DNA of 64,000 bases from Lachnospiraceae bacterium UBA7179 (GTDB lineage: Bacteria; Bacillota; Clostridia; Lachnospirales; Lachnospiraceae). A program made the translations under genes and the position numbers. Positions 1 to 8,837 of this stretch are shown here, piece after piece. Where the stretch lies: the NCBI GenBank assembly GCA_002491195.1, contig DKVL01000053.1, positions 23,214 through 87,213 on the forward strand, given 5' to 3'. Below the pieces are notes generated by a model. That model saw only the letters and a list, made by a program, of their open reading frames with translations, had not been told where the DNA came from and did no database searches. Position 1 is the stretch's first letter; every line of letters begins with the position of its first letter.

Positions 1-436
1 AGGGCGCATACTTGTCCCCATTCGCCCCCTCAAAACTACCTGTATCCACAACCAGCACTCCCTGTGTTCTGACAAAGATGCCGATTGGTCTGCCCACCGG
101 CGTCAAAGTTGTATTCTCTATGACCTGTATATCTACATCCTTGAGTGGAACAATACCAAAAAGTTTCAGCTGCATCTGATAGGAGTTTGTTGTATCTCCT
201 GCCACGATCGTAAGCGGCTGATTAAGTGCCAGGATTGTATCAGAATCCGTACTAAGAACTCCTGATGCCGGAATACGGAGATTAAATTCTTCGCTTGTTC
301 CGGCTTTGATACTGATTGTGCTAGGTACTGTACTCTGATAATACGCATATGTTGCCCAACAAAACAACCCAATTGCAAATCCTAAAAAGACATACAAAAA
401 TAAAAGATATTTATGTTTCACTTCCTCTGCTTTCAT
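1..436 (-). CDS. spoIVB: SpoIVB serine peptidase, N-terminal part (cut by window edge)
   Basis: Reading leftwards from ATG 434-436, the frame stays open to the window edge (145 codons). It begins with a short charged stretch, then one membrane segment at about residues 10-30. The extracytoplasmic region contains 'GIVPLKDVDIQVIENTT', 'PVGRPIGIFVRTQGVLVVD' and 'TGSFEGANGDKYAP', which resemble the region before and inside the PDZ domain of SpoIVB. SpoIVB is the forespore-secreted S55 peptidase that triggers processing of pro-sigma-K in sporulation. The catalytic domain lies outside the window. Position supports the call: spoIVB normally follows recN and precedes spo0A, and recN is upstream on the same strand. 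An AAGG ribosome site lies about 10 nt before the start. The family call rests on remembered motifs, not a search. Confidence 0.82.
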   Translation of the reverse strand, partial: MKAEEVKHKYLLFLYVFLGFAIGLFCWATYAYYQSTVPSTISIKAGTSEEFNLRIPASGVLSTDSDTILALNQPLTIVAGDTTNSYQMQLKLFGIVPLKDVDIQVIENTTLTPVGRPIGIFVRTQGVLVVDTGSFEGANGDKYAP

Positions 437-465
437 CCATTCACTACCTTACTAGTTTAATCACT

Positions 466-478
466 GCATAACTTATGC
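466..478. promoter_or_regulatory. 13-bp perfect palindrome upstream of spoIVB
   Basis: GCATAA-C-TTATGC lies 30-42 bp before the spoIVB start. It could be a regulator site. It could also be part of a forespore sigma-F/G promoter, since GCATA resembles their -35 element, but no convincing matching -10 was found. Confidence 0.25.
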
Positions 479-527
479 TGCATACTTTTGACCAATTGTA
501 GTATATGGATTTTTTTATAAAATAATC

Positions 528-562
528 GACACCGACATTTTTTCGATGAAAATGTCAGTGTC
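528..562 (-). terminator. Rho-independent terminator of the efflux operon
   Basis: GACACCGACATTTT at 528-541 pairs with AAAATGTCAGTGTC at 549-562 (14 pairs with one C-A mismatch, 7-nt loop). On the minus strand it follows the stop of the RND gene by about 18 nt and is followed by a T-rich run, so it probably ends the adaptor-pump transcript. Confidence 0.7.
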
Positions 563-579
563 AATTTTAGGAATCATTT

Positions 580-3500
580 TTACTTATTTTTTCCAGCAAG
601 CCTCTCCTGACGCTTCCTCTTTCTTCTTTCCTTCGCCTCTTTTCTTCCCTGTTTACTCATCAGCAGATAAAAACTCGGCAGAAGCAGCAGAATCAATAGC
701 GTAGAGGTAATCAGGCCTCCAATAATGATCAGGGACATCCCCTTCATCATCGCCGCGTTTTCATTTGTCGCAAATATCATTGGCAGCATTGACAAAATCG
801 TCGTCAGCGTCGTCATAAGGATTGGACGCAGACGCAGACGCCCACTCTCCATCAGCGCATCATTCAATGGCATGGTTTCCTTTAGCTGGTTTGTCGTATC
901 CACATATAAGATCCCATTGTTTACCACGATACCAACCAGCATCAGAACGCCCATCAGCGATGTCATATTCAGCGTTGAACCGGTGATAAACAGCAGGAAA
1001 AAGGAGCCAATCAGACTAAACGGAATACTAAGCATGACCATGAGTGAGAACACTGGCGATTCAAACTGCATTGCCATCACCAGGAAAATCAGGAAAATAG
1101 CGGTAAAGATTGCCTTAAAGATCGCTGAAAATTCCTCTCCGATCATTTCGTTCATCATATTTTCCGTCTGGCTTACGCCCTCCGGAAAGTCGCCTCTCTG
1201 CTCGGCCTCGTTTACCGCCTTTACAATCGCTTCATTTGCCTCAAATTTTGCATCATCCGTCGTGTAAGCAGTGATCGCAACCTGATATTTTCCATCCTCT
1301 CTCACCAGTGTGTTGGGCACATCTGTATAGACCGCCTCCGCCACATCGCCCACTGTGATCATACTTCCCCTGGGTGTAGCAATCTCAAGGTTTAAGAGCT
1401 GGTTCATATTTTCATAGCTTCCCTCCGGATATTCCATTCTCACAGAATACTCCTCTGTCCCAATCGTCATATCCATAACTTCAATGCCGCTGCTGGCATT
1501 GTACATTTCACTTGCCACCTGCACTGCAGTGAGCCCTACATTCATGCACTTTAACGGATCGATCTGTATCTTTGCCTGCGTAGCGTCCGATGTCAGGTTG
1601 CTTGAAGTCTTGATCACACCTGGAATATCCATCAGAAGCGCATCAACCTGTCTCGCCGCAACCTTCAGATCGTCAATATTGTCACCCGTGATATCAACCT
1701 CCGTGCTTGACATCACGCTCATCATGGAGGACATTCCACTTCCCGCTGCCGATACGATCACACTCATGTTTGTGCTATCCAGCAGCTTTTGATTGTACTC
1801 GTCCACAAGCTCATTGATACTCTTCTCACACGAATCCGAAGGATATGCTGTGATCGTCGCTGTAGAACCGCTGATTGTCAGATTACAGCCATCAAAGTCG
1901 GGATCATCAATAATCATCTGTTCGATAAACTGAATATTCTCATCGATCACCTCAAGTCTAGTCCCAGTACGCTGCTCAATGGAAATACTCATGTTATCGA
2001 GACCTGTCGCCGACATCAACTCCTGTTCAAGCTGCCCGGCCAGTACAAACGCCAGTACCAGCAGGCCTACCGCCACCAGCATAACTGTCTTTTTCTTCAG
2101 CATGATATGCTTTAACAGCGTCTTATAACCATTTCCGATCTTGTTCACAGCACGATTTGCAAGTGTGTTCTTCTTTTCCTTTGGCCTGTATTTCCAGAAG
2201 AAGATCGGAATCAGCGTGATCGCCACGATCAACGAGGATAACATGGCAAAGATAATCGTAAATCCAAGCTGCGAGAAAAGCTGCCCAGCAAGCCCCTTCA
2301 TCGTAGCTAACGGCAGATATACAACGACTGTCGTGATCGTTGACGCGGAGACAGACGATGCCACAATCTTTGTGCCCGCCATCGCTGCATCCTTGTAGTC
2401 CGGTTTCTCATCTTTTAACCGAAAACAACTCTCCAGCACGACAATCGACGCGTCAACCATCATACCGATCGCTATGACAAGCGAGCCCATCGTAACTACG
2501 TTCAGAGAAAATCCCGCGAAACTCATAAAAATAAGTGTCGCAAGAAGGGATATCGGCATGGAACTGCCAACAATCAGGCTGGCTTTGAAATCCCCAAAGA
2601 AAATGAAAAGCACCAGCATAGAAAATAGAACGCCAAGCACAAGCGTCTCTCCAACAGAACTCAGAGAAGACTTAATGCTATCCGCTGCATCGTAAGCCAC
2701 AGAGATCTGTATCGCTGAATTTTTTGCCGATACCCGCTCAATCAATGATTTTACATGATTGGAAACATCAACTGTACCTTCGCTCTGAACCTTTGCAATC
2801 CCGACACTGATACTGTCCTGTCCATTATAACGGCTGACACTGCTGTTTGCCCTGGAAGACATTGACACGGTAGCGATATCCGAGAGAGCAATCGTTGTCC
2901 CCCTGCTCGTTATTATGGGTATATTCTGCAAATCCACAAGGCTTGTCGGTTTTGATGAAGCAGATGTGCTGATACTTTGCGCTCCCTGGTCCACACTTCC
3001 GATTGGTATTGTAAAATCCGTTGTCGTGATATATGTCCTGATATTTGCCATGGTCACGCCATACTGCTGCATCTTGTCATTGTGCAGCTGGATCCTGATA
3101 TAGTCCTGTTCCCCGCCTGATACTGTGATCTGGGCAACATCCGAGAGACGCTCCAGCTCCGGACGCAGCTCATCCTCCACAAATGTGAGCACATCTGTAT
3201 CACCCGTCGAAGTGACGGATAATGTCATCATATCCTGCGCATTCATATCCATTTGAATGATAACCGGATCCTGTGCATCCTCTGGCAGCTGCAGTGACGC
3301 AGTGTCGAGCGCACTTCTAAGATCCGCATACGCATCATCCGTATCTGTGCCATACTCATAAGAAAACATGACAAGTGACAAATTTTCTGTTGTTTGTGAA
3401 GTGACGGAATCAACACCCGAAAGCGTTTTCCCGGAATCTTCTATAATTTTTGTCACCAGTTCCTCTGTGGTCGCCGGATCACCACCCTGAAAAATTGTCA

Positions 3501-3645
3501 TAACAAACAACATGGGCATCTCAAGATCAGGTGTCAGCTCCATCTTAAAACCAAACACAGAGCTGATACCAAAAACAAACAGCGCCAGCACGATCAACAA
3601 CGCTGAAACAGGCCTTTTCAGGGCCAGTTTGGTTAAAGAACTCAT
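580..3645 (-). CDS. RND-family efflux transporter (AcrB/MexB-like)
   Basis: A 1021-residue inner-membrane proton-driven exporter of the HAE/AcrB type. TM1 is at about 13-32, followed by a large extracytoplasmic porter half. A helix bundle around 335-470 includes the TM4 motif 'AIGMMVDASIVVLES'. A second porter half follows, then a helix bundle at about 850-1000 with 'GIVVNNGILYVD'. The tail is Lys/Arg rich. AcrB has two adjacent Asp in TM4; here the second position is Ala, and the TM10 Lys is replaced by Asn as in other Gram-positive RND proteins. The gene starts 15 nt after the adaptor gene stops, so the two form one operon. Monoderms have no TolC channel, so the substrate would be released to the cell surface. 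Substrate unknown. Confidence 0.93.
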   Translation of the reverse strand: MSSLTKLALKRPVSALLIVLALFVFGISSVFGFKMELTPDLEMPMLFVMTIFQGGDPATTEELVTKIIEDSGKTLSGVDSVTSQTTENLSLVMFSYEYGTDTDDAYADLRSALDTASLQLPEDAQDPVIIQMDMNAQDMMTLSVTSTGDTDVLTFVEDELRPELERLSDVAQITVSGGEQDYIRIQLHNDKMQQYGVTMANIRTYITTTDFTIPIGSVDQGAQSISTSASSKPTSLVDLQNIPIITSRGTTIALSDIATVSMSSRANSSVSRYNGQDSISVGIAKVQSEGTVDVSNHVKSLIERVSAKNSAIQISVAYDAADSIKSSLSSVGETLVLGVLFSMLVLFIFFGDFKASLIVGSSMPISLLATLIFMSFAGFSLNVVTMGSLVIAIGMMVDASIVVLESCFRLKDEKPDYKDAAMAGTKIVASSVSASTITTVVVYLPLATMKGLAGQLFSQLGFTIIFAMLSSLIVAITLIPIFFWKYRPKEKKNTLANRAVNKIGNGYKTLLKHIMLKKKTVMLVAVGLLVLAFVLAGQLEQELMSATGLDNMSISIEQRTGTRLEVIDENIQFIEQMIIDDPDFDGCNLTISGSTATITAYPSDSCEKSINELVDEYNQKLLDSTNMSVIVSAAGSGMSSMMSVMSSTEVDITGDNIDDLKVAARQVDALLMDIPGVIKTSSNLTSDATQAKIQIDPLKCMNVGLTAVQVASEMYNASSGIEVMDMTIGTEEYSVRMEYPEGSYENMNQLLNLEIATPRGSMITVGDVAEAVYTDVPNTLVREDGKYQVAITAYTTDDAKFEANEAIVKAVNEAEQRGDFPEGVSQTENMMNEMIGEEFSAIFKAIFTAIFLIFLVMAMQFESPVFSLMVMLSIPFSLIGSFFLLFITGSTLNMTSLMGVLMLVGIVVNNGILYVDTTNQLKETMPLNDALMESGRLRLRPILMTTLTTILSMLPMIFATNENAAMMKGMSLIIIGGLITSTLLILLLLPSFYLLMSKQGRKEAKERRKRKRQERLAGKNK

Positions 3646-3660
3646 CGCCTATGCCCCTCC

Positions 3661-5277
3661 TTATTCCTGTACACTCTCTTGCGCATCTGTATTGTTCTCA
3701 CGCACGGAAACTTCCACGCCGTCACGCAGTTGTGCAGACCATGTTGTAATGATGGTATCCTCCTTCGTAAGTCCTTCTGTGATCACAATCCTGTCAATAT
3801 CATAAAGTCCCGTCGTCACATTTGTCCTCCTGGCCTTTCCATCCACTACTGTATATACATAAGCCTGTGTTCCATCATAGTAAACAGAATCATATGGTAT
3901 GATAACCGCATTCTTCTCATGATATGTATCCGTTGTAACGGTGGCTTTCGTCCCGGAAAGCAAATTTGCAGCATCACCCTTGACAACAGCTTTAATCTGG
4001 AAAAGACCTGTCGCTGCGTCAACTGCGCTTCCAATCTCTATGACTTCGCCGTCATAAAGTCTGCCGTCCTTCTCCAGCGTCACCTTCTGCCCTGTTGAAA
4101 AAGTGTTTCGCACACTCTCACTGACATAATAGGTAGCTACCATTGTATTTTTATTAGAAATAACAAAGGCCGGATTGCTCGATGTGGCAAAATCGTGTTC
4201 TTTAATATTTACGCTTTCCACAACACCGGAAATCGCAGATGTAATCGTATAAGCCTCCAGATTTTCCCGCGCCTGATCCATCGAAATCTGTGCCTGCATG
4301 ATACCTGCCTCTGCCTGCGAAATACCAAGTTCCGCCTGCGAAATGCCATTCTGCGATACTTGCTTTTGTCCGTCCTTGAGCACGCCGTTGCTAAGATTTT
4401 GAGAGACAACTGTGCGGCTGTAGCTCTCATAGGTACTGTCCATCTGATCCTGAATGTTTTCAAGCATCTCCTCGCACTGGTCAATCGCCGCCTTATATTG
4501 TGTTATCTTGGCTTCAACAGGAGTAACCTTCTGCGCTGCTTCCTGGTATCTTGCCATCGTGCGCCCGTAATCGGAAAAACTAACCAGGGTACTAGCGTCC
4601 AGCATAGCGGCAGCAGGTCCCAGTTCAGAGACATCCGGAACTTTGGAGAGCGTCTCCGCATAGTCCCTGATCTCATCGACATCCTCCTTGAAATCATACT
4701 GCTCTTTCAGATCTGCAAGCTCTTCCTCCGCGTCTTTGAGATTATCCATCGCCTGCTGACGTGCATCCATCGCATCCAGATACGACTCCTGTAGCTGTGT
4801 CATACCATCTTCTACCTGCGTGAGTGCAACATCTGAATTCATATCGTTGAGAGTCGATGCAGCCTCACCATACTGTTGATCATAGCCAATCTGCGCATTC
4901 TCCACACCAAACTGCGCGTTTTCCAGACCGATCTGAGCATTTTTGGCAGCAGCCTCCGCATTTCTTATGGCAAACTGTGCTGCCGTGTCATCCAGGATAG
5001 CAAGCACATCCCCTTCCTCAACTACATCACCCGCTTCGACCAAAACCTCGACCACTTCCGCAGTCGTCTTAGGAATTACATACACGGACTCATCTGGATT
5101 GATCGTGGCAATAAAATCCGCGCTGAGTTTCAGCTCTCCCACTTCAGGTTTTGCCGTCTCGACAACTGCCCTATCATCCACCGTTTCCTCCTCTGTCGTC
5201 TGCCCGCATCCCCAGAGAGCTGACATTGACATTGCCGCACATAACAACAGGGCCAATTTTTTCTGTCTTTTTTTCAT
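3661..5277 (-). CDS. RND/ABC efflux periplasmic-type adaptor lipoprotein (HlyD family)
   Basis: A 538-residue membrane fusion protein. The N-terminus is a lipoprotein signal with lipobox 'SALWGC' (Cys24), so it is anchored outside the membrane. A first half of a biotinyl-lipoyl hairpin ('VEAGDVVEEGDVLAILDD', about residues 77-95) is followed by a long helical coiled coil to about 330 with Ala/Gln heptads. The second half is 'ITSAISGVVESVNIKEHD', then beta-barrel and membrane-proximal domains ('GLFQIKAVVKGDA', 'VIIPYDSVYYD'). It pairs with the pump gene directly downstream. It is the first gene of this leftward operon and is divergent from the two-component system at 5565, which is its likely regulator. 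The coiled coil is longer than in AcrA. Confidence 0.9.
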   Translation of the reverse strand: MKKRQKKLALLLCAAMSMSALWGCGQTTEEETVDDRAVVETAKPEVGELKLSADFIATINPDESVYVIPKTTAEVVEVLVEAGDVVEEGDVLAILDDTAAQFAIRNAEAAAKNAQIGLENAQFGVENAQIGYDQQYGEAASTLNDMNSDVALTQVEDGMTQLQESYLDAMDARQQAMDNLKDAEEELADLKEQYDFKEDVDEIRDYAETLSKVPDVSELGPAAAMLDASTLVSFSDYGRTMARYQEAAQKVTPVEAKITQYKAAIDQCEEMLENIQDQMDSTYESYSRTVVSQNLSNGVLKDGQKQVSQNGISQAELGISQAEAGIMQAQISMDQARENLEAYTITSAISGVVESVNIKEHDFATSSNPAFVISNKNTMVATYYVSESVRNTFSTGQKVTLEKDGRLYDGEVIEIGSAVDAATGLFQIKAVVKGDAANLLSGTKATVTTDTYHEKNAVIIPYDSVYYDGTQAYVYTVVDGKARRTNVTTGLYDIDRIVITEGLTKEDTIITTWSAQLRDGVEVSVRENNTDAQESVQE

Positions 5278-5519
5278 GATTCTCCTCTCCCGTTCATCCG
5301 ATATACAATCATTGCATCAAACTCATTTTTCACATATGCTATTTTATACAAAAACAACACAGAATAAAAGAGTATTTGACATTTTTAATTAATTTTTTAT
5401 TTAACTTTGATCACAAAATTGAATAAATATGCTCAAAATATAACATACAAAGATAAACTCAAAGACAATTTTGAACCTTTTTACAAATTGTTTTTGTTTA
5501 TGTTTATGTGTCTTTTCTG

Positions 5520-5528
5520 TGCTATAAT
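5520..5528 (+). promoter_or_regulatory. Extended -10 promoter of the two-component operon
   Basis: TGC directly followed by TATAAT (5523-5528) is an extended -10 element, about 37 nt before the regulator start. No good -35 hexamer is present at 16-18 bp, consistent with an extended -10 promoter. Confidence 0.6.
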
Positions 5529-5564
5529 ACATGCATATTATATAAGAAAGAAGGCGATGCTTTT

Positions 5565-6239
5565 ATGTTTAACATTCTCGTGGTTGAGGATGACCCTGAC
5601 ATGAGGGAATTATTCTGTACCATGCTTACCGACAGCGGATATAATGCAATTCCGGCAGTAGACGGCATAAATGCCCTGGAGATCATGGATAGAGACTACA
5701 TTGATTTGGTCATTGCTGATCTTATGATGCCGCGTATGGACGGCTACAACCTGACCCGCTCTCTGAGAGAGGCCAATTATGAACTGCCCATCTTGATCGT
5801 GACTGCAAAAGACCAGTTTGAGGATATGCAGCGCGGATTCCGCGCCGGTTCTGACGACTATATGATCAAACCGATCAATGTAAAAGAACTCGTGCTCCGC
5901 GTGGAAGCCCTGCTGCGCCGCGCTAAGATCTCGGCGGAGAAGAAAATTGTCATAGGCTCCACAAAACTCGACTATGATGCACTTACCGTTACCTTCCAGG
6001 GCAAAGAAAGCATTTTGCCGCAAAAGGAGTTTTATCTGCTCTACAAACTGCTCTCCTATCCTAATAAAACATTCACGCGCCAGCAACTGATGGATGAGAT
6101 CTGGGGAATGTTTTCCGAGACGGATGAGAGAACGGTAAATACACATATCAACCGCTTGCGGGACCGCTTTGCGGAATGTGGCGACTTTGAGATCATAACG
6201 GTCCGCGGGTTGGGTTATAAGGCGGTGAAAAAATGTTAA
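5565..6239 (+). CDS. OmpR-family response regulator
   Basis: A 224-residue two-domain regulator. The receiver domain has the acidic pair in 'VVEDDPDM', the phospho-acceptor Asp in 'LVIADLMMPRMDG' and the conserved Lys in 'YMIKPINV'. A linker precedes a winged-helix DNA-binding domain (about 125-222, 'LLYKLLSYPNKTFTRQQLM', 'TVNTHINRLRDRF', 'VRGLGYKA'). The start at 5565 is chosen because AAGAAGG lies about 10 nt upstream and the homologous region begins there; an in-frame ATG at 5508 would add 19 unlikely residues and would fall upstream of the promoter. Its last codons overlap the kinase start (ATGTTAA), so translation is coupled. It probably activates the divergent pump operon. Confidence 0.93.
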   Translation: MFNILVVEDDPDMRELFCTMLTDSGYNAIPAVDGINALEIMDRDYIDLVIADLMMPRMDGYNLTRSLREANYELPILIVTAKDQFEDMQRGFRAGSDDYMIKPINVKELVLRVEALLRRAKISAEKKIVIGSTKLDYDALTVTFQGKESILPQKEFYLLYKLLSYPNKTFTRQQLMDEIWGMFSETDERTVNTHINRLRDRFAECGDFEIITVRGLGYKAVKKC

Positions 6240-7273
6240 ACAAGAGAAAGCATTCCAGTCTCTGGTCTTATTTTACTGGTGTGGTATTTACGATCATTAC
6301 TTTAAGTTTCCTGTTCGTTGCGACGCTGCAGTTCCTGTTATCCAGACTGGGAGTTTTCACACTAACCTCTCGTATCCATTTGATCCCGATCTGCGCGCTG
6401 CTTGGATGTCGCATGTTGATCGGAGCAGCCCTCACCGTACACGTCGGCAAGCTGTTCATCCGTCCGATACAACATATCAGTGACGCTTTCGATGAATTGT
6501 CAAAGGGAAACTTCGATGTCCGTGTCCCCACACAGGAAAAAGTCTGTGAGATCCGCGAAATGTCCATCAAATTTAACGCCATGGTTTATGACCTGTCACA
6601 CATTGAAACCCTGCGCAATGATTTTGTCACAAATGTATCCCATGAATTTAAGACACCGATCGCCTCGATTGAAGGCTACACTACCCTTTTGCAGAATCAC
6701 AGTCTCTCCGCGGAAAAGCACGACTACTATGTCCAGAAAATACTTGACAACTCCCGCAAGCTGACAAATCTTTCCAGCAATATCCTGCTGCTTTCCAAAC
6801 TGGAAAACCAGGAGACGATGATGCACAAAACAAAATACCGGCTGGACGAACAGATCCGAAAGGCAATCTTACTGCTAGAAGACAAATGGACTTCCAAAGA
6901 TATTGAATTTGACATGGAGCTTCCAAAAGTCTATTATTACAGCAACGAACCGTTGCTCGAACAGGTTTGGAGCAATATACTGGACAATGCCATCAAACAT
7001 TCCGCCGACGGCGGGAACATTCAGATCAGTATACAGGAATCCGAACAGGAAATCGCCGTCAGCATAGCTGATCATGGCACTGGCATGAGTGACGAAGTCA
7101 AAAAACATATTTTTGAAAAGTTTTACCAGGGAGATTCCTCACACAAAATGGAAGGAAACGGCCTTGGCCTTTCTCTTGTAAAACGGATCACGGAACTTTG
7201 CGGCGGCAGCGTTTTGGTCGGCGGAGCACCGGGCGAGGGAGCCATATTCACAGTCTGCCTGCCAAAACAATAA
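6233..7273 (+). CDS. Sensor histidine kinase, intramembrane-sensing type
   Basis: A 346-residue kinase with two N-terminal membrane helices (about 14-36 and 44-66) separated by only about ten residues, so there is no extracellular sensor domain. It then has a HAMP region, a HisKA domain with phospho-His in 'NVSHEFKTPIASIEGY', and an ATPase domain with N box 'SNILDNAIKHSADGG', G1 'DHGTGMSDEV' and G2 'GNGLGLSLVKRI'. Such kinases in Firmicutes often respond to cell-envelope stress or antimicrobials, sometimes through a partner transporter. The gene overlaps the regulator by 7 nt. Sensing of pump state or membrane damage is inferred from the divergent RND operon. Confidence 0.92.
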   Translation: MLNKRKHSSLWSYFTGVVFTIITLSFLFVATLQFLLSRLGVFTLTSRIHLIPICALLGCRMLIGAALTVHVGKLFIRPIQHISDAFDELSKGNFDVRVPTQEKVCEIREMSIKFNAMVYDLSHIETLRNDFVTNVSHEFKTPIASIEGYTTLLQNHSLSAEKHDYYVQKILDNSRKLTNLSSNILLLSKLENQETMMHKTKYRLDEQIRKAILLLEDKWTSKDIEFDMELPKVYYYSNEPLLEQVWSNILDNAIKHSADGGNIQISIQESEQEIAVSIADHGTGMSDEVKKHIFEKFYQGDSSHKMEGNGLGLSLVKRITELCGGSVLVGGAPGEGAIFTVCLPKQ

Positions 7274-7312
7274 AAAGCTGTTTAAAAAAATATAAACTTT
7301 TTCCGCATCCAC

Positions 7313-7342
7313 TTGCCATTATGATCTATTTCTTATTATAAT
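7313..7342 (+). promoter_or_regulatory. Sigma-A promoter of the secreted-protein gene
   Basis: TTGCCA at 7313-7318 and TATAAT at 7337-7342 with an 18-bp spacer, about 44 bp before the start codon at 7386. Confidence 0.55.
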
Positions 7343-7385
7343 AAAAAACAACAATATTGATATTCAATGAAAGAGGAGATGCCAT

Positions 7386-8084
7386 ATGAAAATTTTTAAA
7401 AAAATACTATGTTCCCTGTTAACATGCGCAATAACATTGTCTGTAATGTCCGTTGCTCCCACCCTGCCAGTTTCTGCAAAGGAAAGTATCGGAAATGGCC
7501 TGATTCTCTCCACAGACAGCATCACGATCACGGAGGGTGCTTCCGCAACCTTTACCGCTATGCTCGAGGAAGGTTTTGACGCGTCAAGGCTGGATTGTGT
7601 CATCGCAGATCCAAATGTCGCGACCATTACCCCTGTCACCTACGCAGCTAACACAGCTACATATCAGATCACTTACGGAAGCGGTGGTTCTACGGTCGCT
7701 GCCATATACCATCTCGACAATCCAGCTGTTGTGGCATATGTGACAGTCAACGCATCGCCTTTGATCGTGGAGATTCCGTCCAAATTAGGAACGAACCATG
7801 ACAATTACTGCACACTGGTCAGCTATGAATTTGTGCCATATGATTTCAAATACGCTGATTTCAACGATTATAAATCCACACTAAAGCTCCAGTATCAATG
7901 CGCTTCTTACAAGGACGATGCATATACGAAGTGGGGATGCTATGGATACTTCTATGATGCCGCTGGAAATGTTCTGTCCAAAGTGCATCTGTACTGCAGC
8001 TCCCTCTCAAAAGGAAGAACATACAGCAGTGAATTTCATGTTCCGGTCAACGCAGTCCGCTTTACTGTAGAAGGTTTTCATTAA
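7386..8084 (+). CDS. Secreted protein of unknown function with an Ig-like segment
   Basis: A 232-residue protein with a Sec signal peptide (Lys-rich start, hydrophobic core about 8-25, likely cleavage after 'PVSA' near residue 34). Residues about 40-125 are beta-rich with 'ITITEGASATFTAML', 'IADPNVATITPV' and 'AVVAYVTVNA', a pattern like bacterial Ig-like (Big) repeats. The rest (about 130-232) is Tyr-rich with several Cys and was not recognised. A GAGGAG ribosome site precedes the start. It has its own promoter and a terminator, so it is monocistronic. No cell-wall anchor is visible. It is probably released or loosely surface-bound. Function not assigned. Confidence 0.8.
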   Translation: MKIFKKILCSLLTCAITLSVMSVAPTLPVSAKESIGNGLILSTDSITITEGASATFTAMLEEGFDASRLDCVIADPNVATITPVTYAANTATYQITYGSGGSTVAAIYHLDNPAVVAYVTVNASPLIVEIPSKLGTNHDNYCTLVSYEFVPYDFKYADFNDYKSTLKLQYQCASYKDDAYTKWGCYGYFYDAAGNVLSKVHLYCSSLSKGRTYSSEFHVPVNAVRFTVEGFH

Positions 8085-8100
8085 CGACGTAATCGATTCT

Positions 8101-8127
8101 TCTGCATGGGGCTGTGCATAAAAAAAG
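8101..8127 (+). repeat. Terminator-flanking repeat, copy 1
   Basis: TCTGCATGGGGCTGTGCAT followed by A7 and G. Near-identical sequence flanks terminator hairpins at 33770-33797 and, on the other strand, at 52998-53025. The hairpins themselves differ in sequence while this flank is conserved. Confidence 0.7.
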
Positions 8128-8153
8128 CAGGCTGTTAAAGCCTGCTTTTTTTA
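8121..8153. terminator. Bidirectional terminator between convergent genes
   Basis: AAGCAGGC and GCCTGCTT form the stem with a 7-nt loop, flanked by A6 on one side and T7 on the other. It serves the secreted-protein gene on plus and the chemoreceptor-like gene on minus, whose TAA stop lies in the T run. Confidence 0.85.
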
Positions 8154-8732
8154 TTCCAGCGATTCGATAATTGAGTTGATCAAATTGGTAATTTCCTCCA
8201 CCGACGTTTCAATATCCGTATAGATTCCTGCCGACTGATTGGACAGATCCTGCATACTTTTGGCAACAACCGCAAAACCAACACCTGCTTCGCCGCTTCT
8301 TGCCGCCTCGATTGTGGCGTTGAGCGACAGTATTGTCTGTTTCTTAGCGATTCCTTTCAGATGTCCTGTCTTCTCATTGATCATCTGCACCAGCTGGCCA
8401 GATTTCTTAATATCATCCTTCACCGAATCAAATTTCCCGGTATTTCTGTTCTGAAACTGTTCCAGACTTGCGGTCTGGCCAATCACCATACCGAGCATCT
8501 TGGCGGCATGTTTCGCCTTCTGGTCCGCAGACTGCGCAACGACGACCGCACCCAGCTTCTCCCCATTCACAACAATATCGTACGAATCGGTTTCTTCTCC
8601 CTGAAAATTATGCCCTTGTGTAAGACGCTCTCCCTCCATGTCAACCACAACAGCCTCTAAATCCGCAAAATCTGAAAATGAGTTCTGTAAGTCCTGCAAT
8701 TTTTTTGAATCCATGTAATCTTTTAGTATCAT
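8151..8732 (-). CDS. Small soluble methyl-accepting chemotaxis-like protein with PocR-like N-terminus
   Basis: A 193-residue cytoplasmic protein with no membrane segment. Residues about 1-90 resemble a short PocR-type ligand-sensing domain ('LQDLQNSFSDFADLEAVVVD', 'VNGEKLGAVVVAQS'). Residues about 105-190 are the chemoreceptor signalling hairpin with the tip 'LNATIEAARSGEAGVGFAVV'. It is much shorter than usual receptors (500 or more residues). The start at 8732 is chosen because GGAGG lies 7-8 nt upstream; an earlier in-frame ATG at 8762 lacks this. It has the surface needed to contact CheA/CheW-type proteins, and CheA and CheV are encoded in this window at 53-60 kb. That link is inference. 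It may instead be a stand-alone sensor. Confidence 0.82.
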   Translation of the reverse strand: MILKDYMDSKKLQDLQNSFSDFADLEAVVVDMEGERLTQGHNFQGEETDSYDIVVNGEKLGAVVVAQSADQKAKHAAKMLGMVIGQTASLEQFQNRNTGKFDSVKDDIKKSGQLVQMINEKTGHLKGIAKKQTILSLNATIEAARSGEAGVGFAVVAKSMQDLSNQSAGIYTDIETSVEEITNLINSIIESLE

Positions 8733-8837
8733 ATTCCATCCTCCATTCCGCATAACCGACATATCTATAGTATATCGATTTTTTTAGACATTTTCAACAT
8801 AATTCTGTTCTTTTAATGATATTTATTATGATATTTT

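Noticed and set aside
725..1267. Open frame of about 180 codons on the plus strand inside the RND gene
   Set aside because: Antisense shadow of a clear coding region: low-complexity Ser/Ile-rich product, no ribosome site. The same applies to other long plus-strand frames opposite minus genes, such as 24372-24953 and 56520-57221.
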